A stretch of DNA of 64,000 bases from Acanthosepion esculentum. Taxonomy: Eukaryota; Mollusca; Cephalopoda; Sepiida; Sepiidae. A program made the position numbers and the translations under genes. The notes beneath the pieces are model-generated. The model saw only the letters and a program-made list of their open reading frames with translations. It was not told the origin of the DNA and did no database searches. Below, piece by piece: positions 32,870-44,290 of this stretch. How positions within the stretch are numbered: position 1 is the stretch's first letter; the number at the start of each line of letters is the position of its first letter. The stretch is taken from positions 64,391,254-64,455,253 of the forward strand of contig OZ038488.1 of assembly GCA_964036315.1 (NCBI GenBank), written 5' to 3'.

Positions 32870-34830
32870 AAATAGATGTTAACTCAAATACACGTATCCA
32901 TTAATTTCAACGTTTATAGCAATAACTTTATAAACTGATTCCATATCTTATTAGGCAGAAGTTACAAAACGCGTCAACGTCTTATTTTTTTCGTTTTGCC
33001 TTATAATTTACTCACTGTTAGGCGAGCGTGTGTGTGTGTGTGTGATATATGGAAGGTCTATTAGTTTAATTTTGATTCTATTTTCCCAATACGGTATTGC
33101 GATCAAAATTGTAGGTAAAATTATCGGTTTATCCCCATTATCAATATTTTAGTTATTTAAAAATACAGTAAAACCCCAGCCAACTAGAGAAGACACCGGA
33201 AATGCATTAAATCAAAATATTACCTTTAAAAAATGCTTTTAAATGTATATACATCGATAGAACATGTAGCCATAATTGTAAACGTGTAAATTGTGTACAC
33301 TTACGTCCTGCAAATACCTCATAAATATTATTCCGTTTTGGTCGCAGGCAAAGATGAAAAAGACATACCACTGACGACGCTGTTGCGTTTCAGTTTGATA
33401 AAGATAGCGAGATAAGATACGCGGCGATAAAACTCGTGTGTTTAACGTCTGCTTCATGGGGATAGAAAAACTTGTCAATTTTTTTTTTTTTTTTTTTTTT
33501 TTTTCGTTTTACTACTTCTAATAATGACCCGCATTCCTACATATGATTAGTCCACTGTCTTGTTGAAATTGTACATCTCAAATATGTAACGAGGCCATAG
33601 GGAGGAAAAAAAGTCTATTTACAAATGACCTTTGTCTTGAGGAAGAAAGGGTTGCATTGGTAATCAACGCTAGTTAAGAACACGGAACCGAATTTCTCCC
33701 AATATGACATAGCTGCTATTGAACAGCTATTATATCAAAGAAAATACTTAAGTTCAATCCTAGTTGGCATATTTCTCAAAATACGGCTTGATTTCTCTGA
33801 TAAGGTTCGTTAATTCTATAATCTGTTATATCAATCTATAAAATCTAGTTTAAATTTGGTACTAATTTTTAGTGTATTAAACTCGATTAACCCGTTGATA
33901 CCGACTGTCCCACTTTTTTTTAAATGGGAGGGTCATTAAATGGGTTATAATTAACGCCCTATTTTTATATAGTCAATACAAGAATTTACAGCCTGTAAAA
34001 ATGCGTTAGATTTTAAAAGTACCGCATTTGAGACTAACGCTTTAAAATTACACAATATTTCGTTAATTTTAGTCAGATTTAAGGATTGGGTTTTGGTATT
34101 AAAATGTCTTGTATGATTGGAATGTTAGTTATTTGACCACATTGATACCAACGCTATTTCTGCTGAAAATCCATCTTTATGTCGGTATTTGTCACCCAAC
34201 AATGGCGTAATGTGACACAGGATTTTTATTTTAAAGAGAATTAAACCCGATAAGACACACCTAAGGTTTCAATTTATAAATCGTTAAATATATTCTGGTT
34301 CTCTCATTTTCACAGGCAATCGTCGTAACCTTTTGTGTAGCAAGATGATTCTTTCTCTGTGACGGTCATCATGAATTTAAACTATTTTCAGTTTTCCTCA
34401 TCCAATGACCGAGACAGTATTACACTATATACTCGTGTATAAGCCTACTTATGTACAGTGCGACATCCTGAATTATTTTGTGTATATAGTACAAACCTTT
34501 TTGTTCTTGTCAAAAAGAACAAACTGATCATAAAAACTTGCTCTACTCGCGTATATACGGTAATTGATGGCAATGAAATACCATAGTTAGGTGATGCTAA
34601 CTTTAAAATGACAGCTTTTTTACTCGTATGTTCAGTCTCAGTGTTATTTGCATCTTTATGCTAAATAATTGATAATTAGTAAAATTCTGTCAGAAGTACC
34701 TAGAATTTTGTGTACTCGGAAAAGAACAGTCTGCATCCACACGCACATTAGTGTTCCTAATACCAGCAATGGTATTTAGTAATAATCAATTTACATAAAT
34801 TCTTTTTTCCGCCTTGATACTTTCAGTACT
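32870..34830. other. Intronic, mostly unidentified
   Basis: No coding signal. CAGTAAAACCCCAGCCAACTA at 33172-33192 resembles a pogo-type terminus, but no partner end was found. A poly-T run lies at 33480-33504. Confidence 0.35.
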
Positions 34831-34834
34831 TACA

Positions 34835-34935
34835 TGATGCAGTGGTGAGTAAGTTACAAACCTTAATTGGTGTAGTGAGTTCGATTCTAACTTGTTAACA
34901 CTTCAGGATCTGTATCATTAAGTAATTTTAAAAAG
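34835..34935 (+). repeat. tRNA-derived SINE head
   Basis: GATGCAGTGGTGAGTAAGTT (A-box-like) and GTGAGTTCGATTCTAACTTG (B-box-like) lie about 45 bp apart. Confidence 0.5.
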
Positions 34936-35370
34936 CCTGCTGTAAACAGACTTAGATTGCTCGTTTTATAAATTAATCACTAGCGTAATGAATTCACATT
35001 CCTATCTGCTTAGCATAGTAGCTAAAATAAATACATATTTCTCACCCTTGATTAGTTTCCGTTATATTCAGTGTGTGTGTATAATTATATAATAAAATTC
35101 TTGGTAATCCGTATGGAATTTCCAAGAGGATATAGATCCGTTGAGAGCTCTGTCAAAAGACAGAGCAAAAATTATTATATAATAACATTTAAAAAAAACA
35201 ACAAAACCATAGATGATATTTTATTTCATTGAAGTCGATAAAACACAGCTTCAAATCTTCAGACCTGTAAACAAAATTAAAATGGGAAAAAATTACACTC
35301 CGTTTAAAAATTAAAAATAGAGATTTCAGAGAGAGAGTAGGGGAAAGAAAGATATCATCGTGAAGGAAGG

Positions 35371-35426
<56 letters not shown>

Positions 35427-35602
35427 GCAAAAAACAAAAATTACCTTAACAAGACTATTTATGTTGAGGTAATTTTAGGTTTTTTGCTGTAAAATTACAT
35501 ATGATCTGTAAAATAAAAACATCGAGCTCTCTGTTGATCAGTTTTAATAATTACTAGGATCCACCCGGATTATATATCAACAGATCGATTACCTGCAATG
35601 TT

Positions 35603-35625
<23 letters not shown>
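35371..35625. repeat. Two (TA)n microsatellites
   Basis: TA runs at about 35374-35422 and 35603-35626. Confidence 0.9.
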
Positions 35626-35633
<8 letters not shown>

Positions 35634-36004
35634 ATCAAGAACAAATTTAGGAAAAGGTTATTTTTATGTTTAAAAATGCTATGCTAATTAAGAGAAACCA
35701 ATTAACGAAGACAAATGCACAGAAAGTGTTTTAATCGTCAGATCACCGACAGTAACTTAAAATCCAGGTTCTTTCAAATTTTCATTTGGCAGATCTATTA
35801 TCACAATGTAAGATATTTAATAACGAAAGTGACGGAGACATGAAGAAAAAGAAACTAAATCGGCTCGACTATATGCCCAAAACTCCTGACAAAACGCGTC
35901 ACGCAACAAACATTTCCTACTTTGTCATATACTTAAGTTTAAAGGGAATTCATATATATTCAGGCAGGTCTTAGCAAATATTACTACTTATGATCTGCTG
36001 TGCA

Positions 36005-36130
36005 AGGTTCTCCTGCCTCTTCTCTACGAATCTGTGATACGCCCCCCCCCCCTGCCACTCGACAATTTTCACAAGGTAGTATTCATATAAAATACATATT
36101 TTATTGTAACTTAATTATGTACAATATTGG
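36005..36130. repeat. Dispersed repeat, shared with 22055-22170
   Basis: TCTACGAATCTGTGATACGC, then TTTTCACAAGGTAGTATTCA and TATAAAATACATAT follow the same order as at 22055. A run of ten or more C residues interrupts it. Confidence 0.55.
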
Positions 36131-36740
36131 ATCATAAACAAATATAGGTAAACAATTCAGTTAGAAAAATTGAAAATGAATACAACGAAATTAAGAAATT
36201 AGATATGTCATCATAGATAATGCCATTTCAAATAGATCAATACTTTGCGGTAATTTTTAATATCAACTTGAAATTTCTCTTGTTAAAAAAAATAAATAAA
36301 GTAATTTTATGGATAAAAATAGTGAATTTTATATAGTATTTTTTCTTTTTCGAGATTTAGCATGAGCAAAACAAATTCATAGATTTCGTCAAGAAAAAGA
36401 CCCTATTGATATTAAAATCCGAAAAAATTTAATTCTTTTAATAGTCAGTTGTGCTTAGTTTAATTTGTGATGTATGTAAATGTAAGCAGAAAAAAGCAAA
36501 TGTTAATAGCATAGCCAGGGTCACAATGCACCCTCAGGTCCCCAAGTTGGTGGGGGGCTAGTACGTACCGGTTCTGCTTATTATTCTTACTACTGTGGCC
36601 CTGAATCTGTTTTATTTTTCTTCTTCGTACGCCTCTTCAATAAAATCATCGCTAGATTCCGGTGCAACCCTGATTTCCGTTAAAGGCTAAAGGGATTGCG
36701 TCCCCTGTAGTTGTCAATGTACGTACGGACATGCTTAATG
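36130..36740. other. Intronic, nothing identified
   Basis: AT-rich to 36500, then a moderately GC-rich stretch (36520-36740) with no frame or repeat that I recognise. Confidence 0.3.
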
Positions 36741-36752
36741 CTCCACCTCCAA

Positions 36753-36780
36753 CTATATATATATATATATATATATATAT
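36753..36780. repeat. (TA)n microsatellite
   Basis: About 13 units, abutting the RTE 3' end at 36785. Confidence 0.9.
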
Positions 36781-36784
36781 TTAA

Positions 36785-37055
36785 ACGTCATGACCCTTCA
36801 GGACGTAGTCGGTCATAGCCTTTCACTGGTACCTTTCATCTTTTTGATGAACTGTCTTGACTTCCATCGAAGTATAGATAACCCAATCTACACTGCTATT
36901 GCTACATAACGTATAGCTGAGGTGGATAAGGGGCGAGATGAAGTCATGCCTTTCTCATGGCAAGTATCATCGAAAGTGAACGCTGCAGACTGGACCGGAA
37001 CTCAGTTCCCACGCTGATACATTCTCTTAATGACTCATGAGACTATATTAATGTT
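36785..37055 (-). repeat. RTE 3' end joined to SINE-like block, minus strand
   Basis: 36785-36845 on the minus strand resembles the 3' end of the RTE-type LINE (CCTGAAGGGTCATGACG near the stop). 36860-37055 resembles the SINE-like block at 24885-25170 (shared AGTGAACG, CGGAACT and CACGCTGAT). A SINE that shares the 3' end of its partner LINE is a known arrangement, but here this is inference. Confidence 0.4.
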
Positions 37056-37394
37056 TGATCTATTTTTTTTTTTAATTTGGTTCCGTTAGATAGAATGACT
37101 AGAGACCATTATTACCATGTGTAGACAACCTGTTCCTCTCTTCGTGCTAGACGACTTAATAATGGATATTTATTAATCAAATTATATACTAACAACGTTT
37201 TGTTTTTTGTTGTTTTTGTTTTTTATCACCTTATAATGTATTCTTTTGTACTTTCCGATTATCTCGGCCATGTTACGGTTGAAACAGTTGCTGCTCTCTA
37301 GGCAATGTTAATTTAGGGACATTGATTTACCTAACTACTCGTCACGTCCTTCATCAGCCATCGTGGCATGTCAGCAACGAGACCTTTTACCAAG

Positions 37395-37565
37395 ATATCT
37401 GACAATGGCGGGGTGGGGTACAGGGGTGTATATTCGTAACTTTTCTAAAGCTTTTAATTTCCAGGCAAACAGAAGTAACCTTAGCCGAGATTCGAACAAT
37501 TATAGGTAGACTCCTTTTTTCGTGCTGATAAACTCTCCGCTATCTCAGGACTCCTGACTTTATTC
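37395..37565 (-). repeat. tRNA-derived SINE, minus strand
   Basis: The minus strand reads GAGATAGCGGAGAGTTTATC (A-box region), then AATTGTTCGAATCTCGGCTA (good B-box), then a body with GGTTACTTCTGTTTGCCTGG. This is the clearest tRNA-type B-box on the minus strand. Confidence 0.6.
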
Positions 37566-37989
37566 CATTGCAAGGAATCGTACTACTCGTGTTCATGTAA
37601 AATCTCCGTTGCTTTCGGAGTGTATAAAGTCTGCTTCTTTTTTTGACGGGATTCAAATCGGAAAAGGTTTCAGATAACATCTAAGCTAATTACCGTAAGA
37701 TTTCGTACACTAATCGATTTTTTTCACGCCTCCCGACTAATTATCGGGACAGGGCGATATATCGTATATCAATATAATTTTCGTATTCAGTTGCAGCTAA
37801 AATGTTTAACACAATCAGATTATCATTTCCCTCATTGAGTGGCCACTGTCAAGATCGACAATGGGTATAACAGCTGTTTACTGTCTGTCAGACGCTAACC
37901 AACATCTCGATCAATAACTGGCATCCAACGACACAATGTTCATTTCTGGCTTATGTGTTTACATGTTTGTATCCTTGGATGCTTGTTTT

Positions 37990-38215
37990 TATTCATATGC
38001 TTTTGTTTGTTTGCTTGCTGGCTTTTGTTTGTTTGTTTGTTTGCTGGCTTTTGTTTGTTTTTTTGTTTGCTGGTTTTTGTTTGTTTTTTTGTTTGCTGGT
38101 TTTTGTTTGTTTTTTTGTTTGCTGGTTTTTGTTTGTTTGCTTGCTGGTTTTTGTTTGTTTGTTTGCTTGCTGGTTTTTGTTTGTTTGCTGGTTTTTGTTT
38201 TTGTTTTTGTTGACT
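37990..38215. repeat. Minisatellite, 26-bp TTTGCTGG unit
   Basis: Units are built from TTTGCTGG, TTTTTGTTTG and TTTTTTTG segments, with length variants. Because stops are absent from the unit, all three forward frames and one reverse frame stay open; none is taken as a gene. Confidence 0.85.
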
Positions 38216-38219
38216 TGCA

Positions 38220-38730
38220 TTGGATTATACTTTTTCAGTGTACTAATGCAAAGTAAATACGAGCCGCCTCAGTTGGAATTAGTAGACTGTATACTAGATA
38301 CGTTTTCTGTCTCGATAATCATCATATGTCGTAGCACTTGTTTGCTTGACTTATTTAAGCTGTCTTTAAAGAATTTTAAATATTACAACTCTTTAGTCAG
38401 TTTCGCTTTCTTCGTTGATGCAAAAATTAAACGATACTAAAACTAGAATTCTCGTTTCATTTATATTTTACGTATGTGTATATAAGGTTGAGTCAAAATT
38501 TACGTTTCCTCAAAACAAGGTACACTTATATTTTATTCGCTTACATAATCACTATTATTTTGTAATAACTTGTCACTTATCACGCTGCTCTTCGAGACCT
38601 TATGAATAAGAAAAAATTCGAATTTTTTAAATTGGTTTCCATTAGATAAAGTTCTCCCTATCAATGCGTTGTGCAGCAATCGGCAAAGGTAATAATCGGT
38701 CGGTGCAAAGCCAGGTGAATATGGCGGACG
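38220..38730. other. Intronic, nothing identified
   Basis: No coding or repeat signal recognised. Confidence 0.3.
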
Positions 38731-38844
38731 CGGTAAAAACAGACCACACTTTTTTCCTGTTATGCTTGTTGCATCCAGCTATATCACTCCTCCCCTCTCT
38801 AGCGGGGAAAGCTTGACATTCTCCTCGCAGATGATGACTCGAAT

Positions 38845-39035
38845 CAAAAGAAATGTGGTTCTACAGAGGTATGCCGAGAATACCATGAACCGAAAATGTG
38901 AGCAACGACTAAGTTCTAGAGACAATGGAAACAAAAAAAGAACACTTGTACTTAACATCACGGAGACAGTTGACGAAAGAGGGATTGAAAAATTTTATAC
39001 TCGCAGGATAGATTGAAGGCAAATAGAAGTGGAAA
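38845..39035 (+). pseudogene. RTE-type LINE tail fragment
   Basis: In mixed frames, ESKEMWFYREICREYHEPK resembles the EATEMWFYRRMLRIPWTE block, and IEKFYTRRID plus KANRSGKQRITP resembles the following region of RTE reverse transcriptases. It is frameshifted and abuts a jockey-like LINE tail on the other strand. Confidence 0.5.
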
Positions 39036-39090
39036 ACAACGCATAACCCCCATCTTGTGATCTTTGAGTGAATAGATGACCCAGGACAGG

Positions 39091-39690
39091 AAGTTTTTTT
39101 TTTTCTTCTTTTTAACCGGTATCGCCCCATGCAAGGCAGTAAAGCCACTAAGATAAGGCACTACTGGGTGTGGAAGAATTAGGAACAGAAACATTAATAA
39201 GAGGAAAGAGTAATCAGGAGGACAGTAGATAGTGATTGACATTGCATCTAAAGTTTGGCAGATTAAAGTTGGCTGGAAAGCATGTAGCCGGAAGAGTTCC
39301 ACAATCAATAAGTGCCAGAAAGGAAACTGTTAGCATAGAATTTACGGCTACATATAGCCAGCTCAACTGTAAATTGATGAGATCTTGATGTCGGTCTAGT
39401 ATTGCGCTTAAATTCAAAAAGTCTATGTACTATAGCGAAGAGCTCATTCAAACAATTACCATGAAAGTATTTATACAAATTATTTATAGAAGTTGTGGAG
39501 AACCTTGATCGCCAAAGCCCTGAAGGGACATAGCACGCATAAGATTTTCGTTGTAGCAGCAGCTCAGGTTTAGGCTTTGAGCGTTCACGCACGCCTTATA
39601 GATCAACTTGTATCAAATTTCACATTCTAATAAATCAGCTGTTGCCCAATCTTTTTTCTTGTCGCCAAATCATCTGTCAATTTTTAAGAC
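39091..39690 (-). pseudogene. Jockey/CR1-like LINE 3' end, copy 3
   Basis: The minus strand encodes NNLYKYFHGNCLNELFAIV, then FEFKRNTRPTSRSHQFTVEL, FYANSFLSGTY and, after a frame change, CFPANFNLPNFRCNVNHYLL. The 3' end (CTGCCTTGCATGGGGCGATA) leads into an A run at 39091-39102. Upstream, 39540-39690 is shared with the copy at 43640-44290, so both derive from the same rearranged source. No intact frame. Confidence 0.7.
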
Positions 39691-40070
39691 TACTTAATAT
39701 TTATTCTCCATTTCGTTTATTTTGTGTCTTTACTAAAACTGGCGGCAACTTCAGATCAAAATCCAATAATACCGATCTTTTTCGGAAAATCAAATATCCA
39801 AATATTGGCCTTTCTACAACCGCGAAAAAATGTGATATCAGTTGAACAAATAAGAACATGGATTTGTGCGAGAACGCTCCTGAATACAACTTTCCAGATA
39901 TCGGCGATTGTAAAACCCTTCAACCCTTTATTAAAACACTTTTGTATTAGGCACTTAAGAGTAACCCTCAACTTTGGGTAACGGCTGGGAAGAAATTCAT
40001 TTATGCGTGGCGTTCAGCTAGATGTGCATGGTCTTAATCACCCTTGGGTCCCAATCCTAATACATTAGAC

Positions 40071-40952
40071 CAACGTTTCTCAACCTTTTTACCCTTGTTA
40101 AAGCCTTGAAATAGTTTTCACGTCTCAGCATGCCCCTGTATAAAAACGATTATATACTATTATTAATATCTATTGCTTTAATATTTTTATCGTAATTCGC
40201 GTAGCAAACATAATATTTGGACACAGTGCATGCGTCCTGTACTCGAGTGAGTCACTCAATGATACACGAATCCACCGAGTACAGGTCCTGCCCACTAAGC
40301 AATGAAGGCAGTTTCACATTGACGCCATATCGACATCGCTAAATATATTCCCTATGATTTCTTATAATTTTAAATAATATACGCGATTGAAACCTTTATT
40401 ATAATAGCCAAAGATTTTCCAACAATATGCCTTACATAGACAGGATGTCCCTAAAGTCTGGACAAATAGGAAATCTAACTATATTTTACCTCTACAGATT
40501 CGACATGGTTTTGTCGAAAGAAATAATTGATGCTTTGTTTGGGGTATGCTAAACGAGAAAGTATACTCGATGAAAATTAGATTCAACACACTTGAACGCG
40601 TAAGGAGTGAATGTGCTATAATTGACGGCACTGTGGATTTATTGCGTCGAATTCACGTGAACCTCGAAAAGCGCATGAATCTTTCGCATCACAAATGATG
40701 GAAATCACATTAAAGAACTTGTGTGTGTATATTTCAATTCAGTAACATGTTCAAGAAAATTTCATTTCTTGAAAATATGCATTTTTGCCTATGTGTCCAG
40801 ACTTTAGGGACATCCTGTATAGTAAAATTACGAATCTAAATTTTTTTTTTTTAATTACTCAAACATGCTTATTAAACACTGTTTCTTGCGGAATCCTTGA
40901 CAACCTCTTGCGGAATCCTAGGGTTCTGGGGAACACCAGTTGGGAAACATTG
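40071..40952. mobile_element. hAT-like non-autonomous transposon with 8-bp TSD
   Basis: The ends CAACGTTTCTCAACC and GTTGGGAAACATTG are inverted repeats. Exact 8-bp direct repeats CATTAGAC flank them at 40063-40070 and 40953-40960. The end sequence resembles the TTTCTCAACCTTT ends of hAT elements, and 8 bp is the hAT target length. No hAT transposase is encoded. It contains the insertion at 40440-40818. Confidence 0.88.
40440..40818. mobile_element. Tc1/mariner-like element nested in hAT element
   Basis: Inverted ends ACAGGATGTCCCTAAAGTCT and AGACTTTAGGGACATCCTGT continue for about 30 bp. ATAG flanks both sides (40436-40439 and 40819-40822). This is either a 4-bp duplication or a TA duplication with chance neighbours. 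The interior holds a degraded frame near 40610-40700 that could be a transposase C-terminus. Internally deleted. Confidence 0.8.
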
Positions 40953-40979
40953 CATTAGACTATAATATTTTTCTACCAT

Positions 40980-41935
40980 AACGAAGGGTTCATGTATTAT
41001 GCTTGGTGCACGGAGCTAATAAAAAATTACGCCCATGTAGTTGGACACTATGCATAAATCGGTTAATTTCACGTCAAGAACCTCTTCAGATATTTCGTTA
41101 CGCTGGTGATTGGGTCTTCACCTTTCAGAGAGCACGTCTCAATTGCATCACGAATGTCTCGTGTTCTTCCATTTGACAGTAGCCACGGCAATATAGTCTT
41201 GCCTTTTATAACTGTGGATATCCAAAAAGAAATCCGTCATTGATATTCATGACGGAACATAAGTCATTAACTACTTTCTGCCAATGTCGTACTAGTAAAA
41301 TCCAAGTTCACCTGTCTACACAGATGTCAACATTTTGCGCACTTCGTTTTATTTGCTCCCCACTTGTTCATAAACGCCCAGAGATTAACATCAACTTTAT
41401 TTTAATTTAGTAAAAACGTTTATCTTGTTGTCAGCGGCAGTTAAGACTGGCTCGTTTAAATATTATCTTTGTACAGTTTTAAACAGCGACGAATGATTGA
41501 GGTTTTATTTTTTTTTTCTTCTTTGTCCCACAATGAAAAGTGATTCGTTAACACTTTCTAGTTTTGGAATCCGTTTCAAACTGATATGTCGTTCAATAAC
41601 ACATGATCGGGCCTGTTTTGATACACAGTTCTCTCATCTGTTTGCCCCGGGCGAGGGTAGATCAATTGCGGAGGGAACATTTGGGAGATAAGAGTACAAA
41701 TAGGAGTTTAAGTTGCATTGGCGAGAGAGTTAGATTGTAAGAGAAAGAGAGGTTGATGGAATGATTGGTGGCTAGAGAATGAGATTGATAGACGTTGATA
41801 GAGAGATGTCTTGGGTTGTAACTATCAACACAATGCCTATATGAAATTTCATATTTATACAATAGAAAAATTGTATCAATTTGTGTGTTCAGAAACACTC
41901 CTTTTTTTCTGATTGAATTCTGGGGATGAAAAGAA
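40980..41935. other. Intronic, nothing identified
   Basis: An AGAG/TTGATAG-rich stretch (41700-41810) looks slippage-derived. 41943-42000 (CCTCATCTTTGTTAGCATCA, CCTTTCGGTCGTTATGACC) resembles 3925-3975, so it belongs to a repeat probably linked to the Penelope-like pieces. Confidence 0.35.
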
Positions 41936-42534
41936 TTTACAGTCTGACGAAGGTCCTCATCTTTGTTAGCATCACAACCTTTCGGTCGTTATGACCTCTG
42001 GCGTTGTTCAGATCTGAATAATCTTCAAGGAATTTTAAAGTTATCCCTGATTGTTCACATTCCACTCCCTAGGGATATCTCGTCTTGGTTAATTGTTCGG
42101 TCACTAAACATTGACTGAGTGGATGTATTAGTTTGTTTATTTACACTATTATATTATGCATTGTAATGTTTGGCAAAACATCGGCTAATTGTCAATCGAT
42201 TCGAACTTTAAATTTATTTCCTTTATAATTGCTTCAGATATTTGAATAGTTTAGTAAATGTGTATAAATTTGTGAATAAAAATGTTCATATATAAATTTA
42301 TAAATATTACATTGCATTAGTATTAATACTGTTATCTTTTTTAAAATGTTGCAAATATTAAAATCTCAATCTAATAGCGTTTAATATTTTTGTAAATTCT
42401 CCAAAAAAAACAAAGAATAAATTTCATGTTTTTAGTTTTATTGCAATTCTAATCCACGCTTTGTATCGCTACCATTGCCGAGAAGTGAAGCTAGTTGATA
42501 GCGGTTTCAAGACAAAAATGTCCTCTTTACAGAT

Positions 42535-43100
42535 GAAGGCTTGAAGCAACAGAAATATGGTTCTACAGAAGGATGTTGTGCATGGTTCTCGTCCTCTTGG
42601 TGGCTTGATGAGGCAGTTCAACAAGTATCTCACACGCCTTCGGACAGCTTTGCTTCTAATCATTCATAGTTCAGTTGCTGATTTGTCACGGGAAATCTTT
42701 CTGGGGCTTATTGGAGCCTCTAACTACGCAGCTATGCACCCATATATGTATATGGGCCCGTGGATGGAAAAGAAACTTGAGACAACCGAAATATGCTTCT
42801 AAGACGGATACTGAGAATCCCATGGACTTGAACATGTAACTATACAGTTTTAAGGGAAATGGAAACAGTATGGGCACTTAATGAAGAAAGAAGGCTTAGA
42901 GAACTTGACACTCACGAGGCATATTGAATGCAAGTATGACAGGGAGGCAGAGAATAACCTGCTTAATGAGCTTGTGTAAATGGTTAGAACAAGGATTAGG
43001 CGGGATAACCAAGTCAGGCCTTACTAAGGGCTACAAAGGATAGGGGGTTGTGGGTAGCTACGATCGTCCACGTCCTAAAGGGTCACAATAAATAAAAGGA
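42535..43100 (+). pseudogene. RTE-type LINE tail, broken and partly duplicated
   Basis: EATEIWFYRR at about 42544-42575 is followed by about 190 bp of foreign sequence. The similar KKLETTEICF then starts again at 42768, and KKEGLENLTLTRHIE follows in another frame. LLNELV and later residues complete the tail. The same conserved block therefore appears twice, each time truncated: two insertions or an internal duplication. Confidence 0.55.
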
Positions 43101-43639
43101 GGTTTTGTTTTTGTAATTACTTTATATTACCGTTAAAGTAATAACTTTACTATTTAACTCTCTTTTTGATAGTGTGCACTGAAACAAAGCCGGTAAGAAA
43201 TGTTGAATTTTGTCTCTGACCTACTATTGGACGTTGTTGAAGAAAGCCAAACCTGATTATATTATTGATATACAAGTTAAACGCTCTAATAGTCATCTAG
43301 GTAACTCACCCATGTCTCTCTCCCAGTAGGTGGAGTTACAAATAATATAGATTATAATGGCTATCGATGACTTTTTTCCCCTTCCTTGTAGTTGCTTTTC
43401 TACAAAGTAATTAAGTTCTTTTTCTTCCCTCTAATGGCGGTTTTTTTGTTGTTTTTTTTTGTGTTGGTCTCTTGATATTGAAATATGTTAAATGTCAGCT
43501 TGTTTTTAAGTTACTAAAGTCCAATTATCTCAACGATATGTCGGATTCAAACCATGTGTGTTTTTTGTGCATGATACTTTTTGAATAATTAAGCCCGCAA
43601 CTCTGACTTGAAAAACTGGCTTTTAATAGATGACTAAAA

Positions 43640-44290
43640 TCCAGCTTTTTTTTTTTTTTTTTTTCTAATCAATGTCACCCCAAGCAAGGCAGTATATCCG
43701 CTAACACGCATGAGGTTACAGGGTGTGAAGGAATTAGAAACATTAGTAATGAGTAAGAGAAAAGAGAAATCGGGTGGAGAGTAGATAGCGATTGGCATTG
43801 CATTTTAATTCTTGCAGATTAAAGTTGGCTGGAAAGCATGTACTCGGAAGAGTTCCACAATCGATAAGTGCCAGAAAAGAAACTGTTAGCATAGAATTTA
43901 CGGCTACATATAGCCAGCTCAACTGATGAGATCTTGACGTCATTCTAGTACTGCGCTTAAATTTTAAGTCTATGTACCATAGCAAAGAGCTCATCTGAAC
44001 AATTACCATGAAAGTATTTATAGAAATTATTTATAGAAGTTGTAGAGAACTCTGACCGCAAAAGCCTTGAAGGGACATGGCATGCAGAAGATACTTGTTG
44101 TAGCAGCAGCTCGGGTTCAACTTTCACACTCTATGGATCTAAAGATCAACTTGTATCAAGTTTCACAATATTCGAATATTGTAATTTTGCTAATGCTGAC
44201 TGATTAGTTTAAAATCAACTGTTGTCCAATATTCTTTATTTTTTAATTTTCTTTGCCAAATCATCTGTCAGTTTTTAGGACTACTTCAGA
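43640..44290 (-). pseudogene. Jockey/CR1-like LINE 3' end, copy 4
   Basis: Same organisation as 39091-39690. The minus strand encodes LKFKRSTRMTSRSHQLSWLY, then MLTVSFLALIDCGTLPSTCF and NLQELKCNANRYLL. The 3' terminus GCTTGGGGTGACATTGATTA precedes an A run at 43647-43664. The shared upstream segment (about 44100-44290) is not LINE coding sequence. Confidence 0.72.

Noticed and set aside
34410..34560. Possible pogo-type ends around CTCGTGTATAAG and CTCGCGTATATACGG
   Set aside because: The similarity is short, orientation and spacing do not give matching inverted ends, and no TA duplication could be assigned.
36753..36780. Repetitive arrays considered as CRISPR-like
   Set aside because: All tandem arrays here are simple microsatellites or minisatellites without unique spacers, and the DNA is animal nuclear sequence.
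37955..38440. 161-codon Cys/Phe/Leu-rich frame resembling a membrane protein
   Set aside because: Lies on a 26-bp minisatellite open in all three forward frames; no gene signals around it.
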